In this document: positions 45,701 through 54,700 of the stretch, piece by piece
Numbering within the stretch: the stretch's first letter is position 1
Layout: every line of letters begins with the position of its first letter
Origin: Agapetus fuscipes
Taxonomy: Eukaryota; Arthropoda; Insecta; Trichoptera; Glossosomatidae
Assembly (NCBI GenBank): GCA_951799405.1
Contig: OX637339.1
Coordinates: 9,858,001-9,922,000 of the forward strand
Reading direction: 5' to 3'
Length of the DNA stretch: 64,000 bases
The notes under the pieces: model-generated
Seen by the model: only the letters and a program-made list of their open reading frames with translations
What the model was told of the DNA's origin: nothing
The model's database searches: none
Made by a program: the position numbers and the translations under genes

Positions 45701-48700
45701 GCTGAAATCGATCAAAACACTTTACATTGGATATTACATAAATGTATTTTTAAAAACTAATAGAAATTATAAACAAACAAATTCGTACTTACGGTTTACT
45801 TAAAGTAGTAATTGCGTTATACGTACTTATTTGTTGTCAAGTTTTATGCAAAGTTGATATGACATTGAAATTTGAAAGAGGCGGCAATGATAAGAGTGAA
45901 GTACGCCGAATATCGGTCGGAAGGTACTGACCAATTACAGAGCTGGGTTTTTTCGAGAGCCAATGACAAACCCGTACGTATCCTGGGGGTTGGGCACTAC
46001 GCTGATTACTGCTTGAGTGTTCTTTGTGAAACAAAACGCTCCAGAATGTCGACCCTTGAGTAAGTGTAGCGCTTGAGTAAGGCACTTAAATCAGTTTTGA
46101 TCGTGAATACGGGGGTGAGACTTTCTAGCAACCAGGCTGTGTGACATCCCAACTTTTTTGTACATGTCGGTTGGTATGAGGCTGACCACCCATGCTGTAA
46201 AAATCGGTTCACTTTTGCCAATGCCACCCCGGTTCAGGGAACGGCGGCAGGAGTTGCAAGGTTCATGTGAGGTTGTGTTAATTTGTATGCACACATGCAG
46301 AATGTGTAGGCGCAAACCTACATGCGCCTGTCTGTGGGCATGCATTTAATATGAGCCTTAAATGTTAACCCTACACTGCATACTGTTACATATTTGTAAC
46401 ATCTCTTTTAAATCCTCCTATCACTGTGAAATATTTTTTTTCTCACTTCAGTGCTATTTTATAATTTAGGTTACATCTCCCTGTCCATTGTGGTAAGGTT
46501 CAAACTTGCTCAACATAAACATTGAGTGTGAATATGACTTCTTTATTGTGGCTGGACAAAACTTATAAAAATGTGCTGCGGACGCTCTTGGTTTTTATTT
46601 TTTAAAAGTGGTTAATTTACAGTTAACAGTGATTAAAAGTATTTGTTACGACGAACCAAGATACATAAATGAGTAATCAAATATTTTTAAATTGATTACT
46701 AAGTATTTTGATGTTTGAAAATGAACCTCTTTTCGGCTGTTACAAATATGTTAACTTGTACACAAACGTGTGATTGCAGAAAAATGATTTCATATACAAT
46801 AGGCAAAGTAGATTGGATAGATTTTGAATTTATCACTGAAGTAGAACATAAAAAAATATTGTGGCGGCCTTTCCTGGAAGTGAGGATGATTTTGAAGACT
46901 CAGATGATGAGTGGTTACCACCCCGTACACCTACATAAGACTTGGATGGAGAATCGATACCGGTTGGAGTAATTGATGATGGCAGGCAATATTATTTCTA
47001 TGAAATATAAACGCAAGTCATAAAATGTGTTAGTTGTTAGAATTTACAATGAACCTACCTAAGTGTCACGTTTCAAAAGATAAAGAAGAAGAAGGTGCAG
47101 TGATGCTACCCGTTGAACCAGAGGAACAGCCAGTACCATTGAATTCAAAAGAAGCGGCCAAGAAACTCAAAGAAAAATATTCCCGACTACTTTGCAAAAG
47201 CAAAAACCTTATTCTAAATGAGGAATGTAAGAAATTTAGAGTGATTGTGTGATAAGTGATTCTTCGTTTTCACCTTCCATCAGGGAGTTGACGACACTTT
47301 TTACACTTTAAAAGTATTTTTTCAATGATGATTTGATAGATAGAATAGTGTCAGAATCTAATGTATTTTCAAATCAATTAGATCCAGTAAAGCCTGCAAT
47401 CTCGTTTTTGTCAACTCCCACTGGCAAAGAGCCTGTAAAGACCGTAAAAAGTTTGATAGAATTTAAAACAAAAAAATAGGCACATATTGAGGCTTCGAAA
47501 CTTGTAGAGGAATTCAATAAGCATATGAGTGGTGGTAGCCTCATGGATTGTTTGATGGAATGTTATAAGATAAAGATGAGAACAAAAAAGTGGTACATGA
47601 GAGTGTTTTAACATCTTTTAATTATGTAAATCATTAACAACTGGCTGTTTTACAAAACAGTTTCAATAAATGAAAAAAAATGCTTTTGGTCGACTTTCGC
47701 GCCAAATATGCCGATAACTTGTGCCATTGTGGTTACACTAAGACTAATAAACGTGGGTGACCCAGTATATCATCAGTTGAGGCTGATATTTTCAATGGAA
47801 GACTGAATTCAAGTACTACTGCCTATGTACCCTGAAAGATGTCAGAACGGACACTATTGGGCACTGTGTGGTATTTGATTATATCAGAATGAGATGCAGG
47901 TTACCTGGATGTAAGCTTTGCCTTCTAATATGTATCTCTGTGCTGATAAAAATAATAATTGTTTCATGAAATATCACACTTCATATTTTTTTCATCAAAA
48001 ACCTAGTGATAATTAGCCTCAGCCATTCTTCAACAAGATTTGCAAGCCTCGAATATATTATCAGTTATAGTTTTTATATTATTTTTTTTATATTGTGTAC
48101 TTTATTAGTATTCGTAACTTAAACCGTTGCTATTTGAACTGAAAGTATTAATTATTTTATTAATAGTAATTATTCGGAACATGTTATATGACGCCCGAAA
48201 ATGATGCCTTGAAGTACAAGTTAACATATTTGTAACAACTGATTTTTCTACAATAAAGTACACAAAAAGTGTTTTTTGATTTTTTTTACTATTTTTCCCA
48301 TTACTTATGTGGGATAATACATCCAAATACATTTTTTATTTGCATTTACAGAAAATCGTGCAGTGTAGGGTTAACATATCTTTGCAGCTAAGATTATAGA
48401 TAGATTATAGATAGATTATAGAAAAGTGCAGACTCCATTCACAAGCAAGATCAATTTACAACCCAGGAAAGAGCATAATATTTGAAATTAAGTAATATTT
48501 TTGTGCCCCTCCAGGAATCCAACCGACTACTTTCTGATTACGAGCTTGAAAAGATAACGACAAGACCATGGACTTGTTTTCCAGTATATTATACAAAAAT
48601 TCCCCCCATCACTTAAAATCACACGTATTGTCAACATGAATATAAAATAATGTTGAATTCAAATGTCACCAATATTATTATTGGCATTTACTCAATAAGT

Positions 48701-51700
48701 ACTATATTTGAATTTAAAAAAATGATTTCTAGCCTGAAAACACATATAGTGTACATTTTAAAATCTTTTTTGTTATTTTGGTGTCATTGTTTACAAACAG
48801 ATACATTTATTATGTAAGTCCAAATGTCACAAACTTTAATTTTTTTGTAACTTGACTTTTTCACTAAGATTTGGTTGTATCTAATCTAATCTAATCTAAG
48901 TTGCAAAGATATGTTACATTGGGAATTCACATTATATGCATTCTCAGAAGCATACACGTACAAGTTCGCGCTTGCGCATGCCGCATGTGAACCTATAACA
49001 TAAAAACCCAAATCTCAAATGGACATACACCCGCAACTCTTGCCGTCTTTCCCTGAAACAGGGGTGACATTGGCAAAGTGAACCATTTTTTTACAGCATG
49101 GGTGGTCAACCCCATACCAACCATCTTACCAACAAAGCGTTAGATCTTGGCTTTGAACTCAGAAAATGTTAACATTTTACAGAACCCCAAAAAAACTAGC
49201 TTTCATAATATTTTTTGACCGCTCTCAAAATTGTTGACACATTAAGTGCATTTGCTCCCCAAAACTACATGATGTCTACTAGCACTCTCAGTGAATTCAA
49301 TTCTTTAAATAGCTTTTCAACAATGATAATGCATTGTTCTTTAGTGTAGCGATCCATTTTCAATAATGTTCAATGAAAAGTCCCAAGATGTAGAACTAAT
49401 CTGCCAAAGGTTATGACTAGGGAATGCAATCTCGTTCTCGCGAGATCGAGATCTCGTCCATATTTTGCGAGACTGAGTCTCGTTCAATTTTTGTAAGAGA
49501 TCTCGCGAGATTGCGAGATTGAGTGGCGCAGCAAAATCAGTGCGGTGCAAAAACATAGCGCGGTTGCGCGCGAACTGCTCTGCGCATGCTGTAGGCACTA
49601 CTCGTGGCTACAAGAATCGTTGACACTGTTGACAGCATTGAAAAAGCCCAATCGTTCAACAAATTCTGCAAATTCATTGGAGATACTCATTAAAAAAGAG
49701 ATGAATTTGTATGAAGCTGGAGGGGTTAAAGGTGAACTCCTTCAGTTTGTACACATCTGTTTGTCGACTGTGGTTCCGACTAGTGTAGAGGCAGAAAGAG
49801 CATTTTCGGCCGCGGGGTACTTGGCCTGTAAAATCAGGAGTCGTCTATCTGATGAAACCCTTGATATGCTGTGTTTTTTGAGAAGCCACTTTCAAAAATA
49901 ACTTATCCTTTTAATAACACTGTTTAAAAATACTTACATATCCTTAAAAATTACAAATGCTGCAGAAAGCTGAATAAGTGTTACATTTCGAATTATTTCA
50001 AAGTGTTTTTTTGTTTTGGTTTGAGTTTTTTGTTCATAATACTGCAGAAGGCTGATTTAGTGTTATATTTCGAAGTTTTTTTTATTTTTATTTTAAGTTT
50101 TTTTTTCATAATACTGCAGAAGGCTGATTTAGTGTTATATTTCGAATTTTTATTTATTTATATTTTAAGTTTTTTGTTGATAATAGGTACTGCAGAAGGA
50201 TGATTTTTGTTATATTTCAAAGTGTTCTTTTTGTTTTATTTTGAGTTTTTTGTTCTTAACACTGCAGGAGGCTGATCTTTGTTATATTTCTTTTGTTATA
50301 TATATCTTATGTATTGAAAATCAATAAACGGAATTAATAGTATTAGCGAATGTTTTTAGTAAAAATACCCAATTGGGCGAGATCTCGGAAAACTTGTAAT
50401 CTCGCGAGACTGGCTTTACGGTCTCGCGAGATCTCGGCTAGGTCTAAAATCTCGCGAGATTGCATTCCCTAGTTATGACTGTAGGGAGGGCAATTGCTAT
50501 GCTTAATGAGATCTCCTCCTCGGTTGATAGTAGTGTAGATGTATGAAAGCTTTCGCACGGTTTGTCCGGTAATCCATAGACTAAATCTAATCTAAATCTA
50601 AGCTGCAAAGATATGTATTATTTGAGATTCATATTAAATGCATTTCCACTAGCAGACACGCATAATTTCACGCTCACACATGCAGCATGTGGACCTACAA
50701 TATAAAAAAACCCAATATCAAATGGACATAAGCCCTGCAACTCTTGCCGACCTTCCCTGAAACAGGGGTGACATTGGCAAAGTGAACCATTTTATACAGT
50801 ATGGGTCGTCAGCCTCATACCAACCTATAAGTCAAGGAATACAAGCAATTAATTACATTTGAGTATAAAAAACAAATAAACACTAAACAATTAAACAGTA
50901 AAAAATTAAAAACCTACTAAACATATTCTATAAGAAAGGACAATCCTGGCAAAATGTTTTGTGTCTGAAAAGATCCTTAACTTTGTCGCCGTTCCGTTGA
51001 GAAATGGCCAGAACATCAGCAGAGCTACTTCCTCAGAGGGATTGTCTTTGTAAAGGCCATCCAGTCGCAAAAAAAACCCTTATAAATTAAGATTCATAGT
51101 TATTTGATGGTTGCGCATACCACAAGGGCCATGTTGATGAGCAGCTTGTGCGCATCGTGCATGTTGGATGCGTGCGTGTGCGCGTGACACACGAGACACT
51201 GTCTCACGAGCCACGCACCAACCACGCGCGCCTGCAGGAGGCCCGAACAGCGGACTGCCACGTGGCCATTCACAGCTGCGCACAGAACCTGTGAACGTTA
51301 ACATGCATTAGAACATAAAATCTGGCCAAACAGTCTCCACGTATCTACTGACCACATTTCTAGATACTCACTTTGTGTTAAGAAAAAATCTAGATTGCCA
51401 TCTTTGATTCAATTGTCAATAGATAAAAGCAACTACGCAGCCAAACTCTTTGCTGTGTTATATCCGAAGGGGTTGCATGTGGCAGGTGGAACCAATTTAA
51501 TTGATTGCAGAGGCATGCACTTTGTAATCGTTCATCTTAAAAGATAAAAAATAAAAACAACTTTGTTTTCGATTACTTTGAGTATATTTTAATTCCACAA
51601 CCAGTTTTGCAAACATCCGTTCGCATCATCAGGTGTTTTGTGTCTGAAAAGATCCTTAACTTTGTCGCCGTTCCATTGAGAGATGGCCAGAGAATCAGTA

Positions 51701-54700
51701 GAGTTACCTTCTCAGAGGGATTGCGAAGACAATTTTTTTTTTACAGTGAAGGGGACCGGCTTTACGACAACCACTTCAGTTGAAGTGGAGGTTTCCCAGT
51801 TCCTGAGGGGTCTGGTACTCCTTTCTTGTGACGTTTGATAAAAGCCTTTGGCATGGTATGCATGCATTCTACCAACTGAGCTATCAACCCGATACTGAGC
51901 TATTTATTTCGGCTTTACGATGAGGGTTGGACTTATGCCAACCACTTCACTTGAAGTTAGGGCTTCCCAGCTCCCAGCTTTCTCATTTCTTTTCAAGGCT
52001 GAGTAAACCTTGCCGGTACTACATTTTTGGTTTGAAATAAACACCGAAACAGGACATCATTTCGGGATTCGAACCCAAGCTCTCGGCATGGAATGCAAAC
52101 ACTCTACCAAATTAGTTATCGACCGGACCTGTTTAAAAAAATTCTGTTTATTGCGCAAAAATGAACCAACTTGTATGGGGGCATATTACATACATTTTTG
52201 ATTGAAAATTTGTACTTGGCTATACCCATGTTGGTCGCATCTCTACTTTATACATAAAGTAATGCATGATGCAGGTTATGTTGGTGTGTTTACCAGCAGG
52301 ATGAGATAATGGTAACTTTGTTGCATGCATAACATTTATTTAGCCCTGTTTATTTTTATATCACAATAAATTACCTTCCTTCACACTCACACATTAAACC
52401 CAATGCACTCGACACAAATTGCACAGATAACAAAATTGTGACATCACACGGCCAAGTTTCTAGGGAAAAGGCAAATAAATATTTTACTATTGGGCAAATT
52501 TGTACTGAGTCCATTATTTTTTAATCAATATTTGCAAAAAGATTTATTCAATCGTTGTGCAAATATTTTATCTATAATAATCTAAGTTGCAATTTTAGGA
52601 TCATTTCTTTGGAGAGCACTGTTTTTGTGTGAATCGCACTTCAAAAGTCCACACGCCAATTTTGCAAGCGAGACCCAGTTTTGAGATACGGGTAGATAAT
52701 TTTTGCAACCCTGTTTTTAATCAACCAATATTTTATTTGAAAATGATTTTTATGATCTGATCTGCTGGGAATCAAACTCATGACCTTCTGTTCATAAGTC
52801 CGTAATGTTAGCCACTAGAATTCGGACTGGTAGGGAGTTTACAGTTGTTTATTTTGGTTTTTGTGCTATCTATCCATGGAGGAAGTTCTATATATCCATG
52901 TATCTATCTATGAATAATTGACTCGCAGAGATAATATACTCGCAGAGTATAAAACTGCATTGGCTTCGTTTTTCGGAGAGGGTGGTCTACCGTGTTTGTC
53001 TGATGGTTTACAAAGCTGTCAATGGTATGGCTCCTTCATACTTGTCTGACATGTTCTCACGTGTTGAGATAGATTTGAGACGCCAAACTCTCAGATCTGC
53101 GGAGTGTGGGGTGGTTGACTTAGTCCAGCCGTCACGTCAGACACGCACTAATTTTGGGGACCGTGCTTTCCAGTTTGCGGGCCCAATGGAGTGGAACAGA
53201 CTACCACCTAATGTGAGGAAGGCAGAAACTGTTGGTGTCTTTAAAGGAACACTAAAGACGCATCTTTACAAAAAATCTTATCCGTGATTTGAGAGGGCCC
53301 TTGAGGTGTGACACACACAAAAACGGCGCTCTTTTATTATGTGTAAGGTGGATGTCCCAATTATTGGCAGCTTAAGGAAATTTTTAAATTGAAAAGCTCA
53401 TAGAAATTCGAATTTTTATCTGATTCTGTTTTTTTTTGGTAACAGGACATTGGAAATATGCCGCAGTATTTAAAAAAGAAAGAATTCAATCCAAATTATG
53501 TGAGGAAATAAGTTTTATTTAATTAATTGAACAAAAACTCCGATGTCCCTATTATTGGCAGGTGAAATTCGGATTTGTCCCAATTATTGGCATACCTTTG
53601 TCCCATTTATTGGCACCTCAGTTTTTTAATCGATACTTTCGTTACGCTAACATTTTTCTTAAAAAGGGGGAAGTTTTTATCAGAATAAGTGCAGAGAGGT
53701 TCAAGGAACAAACGTTTATTAAATTTTGGTCGAAAAATATAATATAGTTATACAAATAAATAAGAGAAGTGACAATTTTTTTTTTTTTTTAACATATTCA
53801 CAAAACATCTTATTCGATGGCATTTGCTGGTCAACATCTTCCGTGTTTTTTTTTCGCTGAAGAAGTCACTTCTGGATCATCTGCCTTTATCTCTTTAACC
53901 TCTTTCTTCAATTTTCTCCAGACGATGAACAAATTAATATCCTCCATATTCTTTTTTTTTTATAATCATTAGCTTCCATATCCAAACATTTCCTGAAACT
54001 TTGTTATTTTACTGGTCCTACTAGTTTCTAGTCTGGAAAGTAGTTTATCAAGTATATCTTCATCTCCATCTTGTTCTGGTGCATTTTTAGTGCTTGAATG
54101 ATTCACGGACGGAATTTTGCTGAAGTCGATTGCATTAACGTTCCACGGAAAGAGTCCGTACTTGCGAAAACCATTCTTCAAAGTATCAGGTTTGACAGAT
54201 TTCTGAATTGAGGATGCTAGGAAGGGAGCGAAGTCTTTTTTCTTCAATTCGTAGTGCATATTATGTGTCTCCATGTGTTGGTTTCTTCCTTCCATTAATG
54301 CTTTAAGCTTGGAAAGACAGCGACATCCATCGGCTGAATGATGTGAGTGGCATTCGGGTAAAATGCTACGAGTATTATACCAAGTACTTTATCTCCTTTA
54401 AGACTAAGAAAAAAAGCTGCTTCATCAACATTAAAAATCCGCTCTGGATCTTTTGTGTCATCGGCATTAATGATAATGCGATCACCTAATGTGTTGTCAG
54501 GGTCTAAGATATTTGGCTTCTCCGGGTCTATCGCAAACCTCTTGCTCTGTAGGTACTTATGGATTTCCGCATGCCATCTGATTAATTTCTCTTTGGTGAC
54601 AGAAGCCCGTGAGTTTGTCCAATTCTGTGGGGTTGGGATGCTAATTTCCCTGACGTGACAGCAGCAATTACTTTGACCATGTCTGCGCCATCATACATTT

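Larger units (their letters stand above)
51433..51895 (-). mobile_element. SINE-2 copy interrupted by a Penelope-like relic
   Basis: The 3' part (atccgaaggggttgcatgtg) is separated from the rest (51732-51895, ccaactgagctatcaacccg) by about 230 bases with the hammerhead-like relic. Confidence 0.65.
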
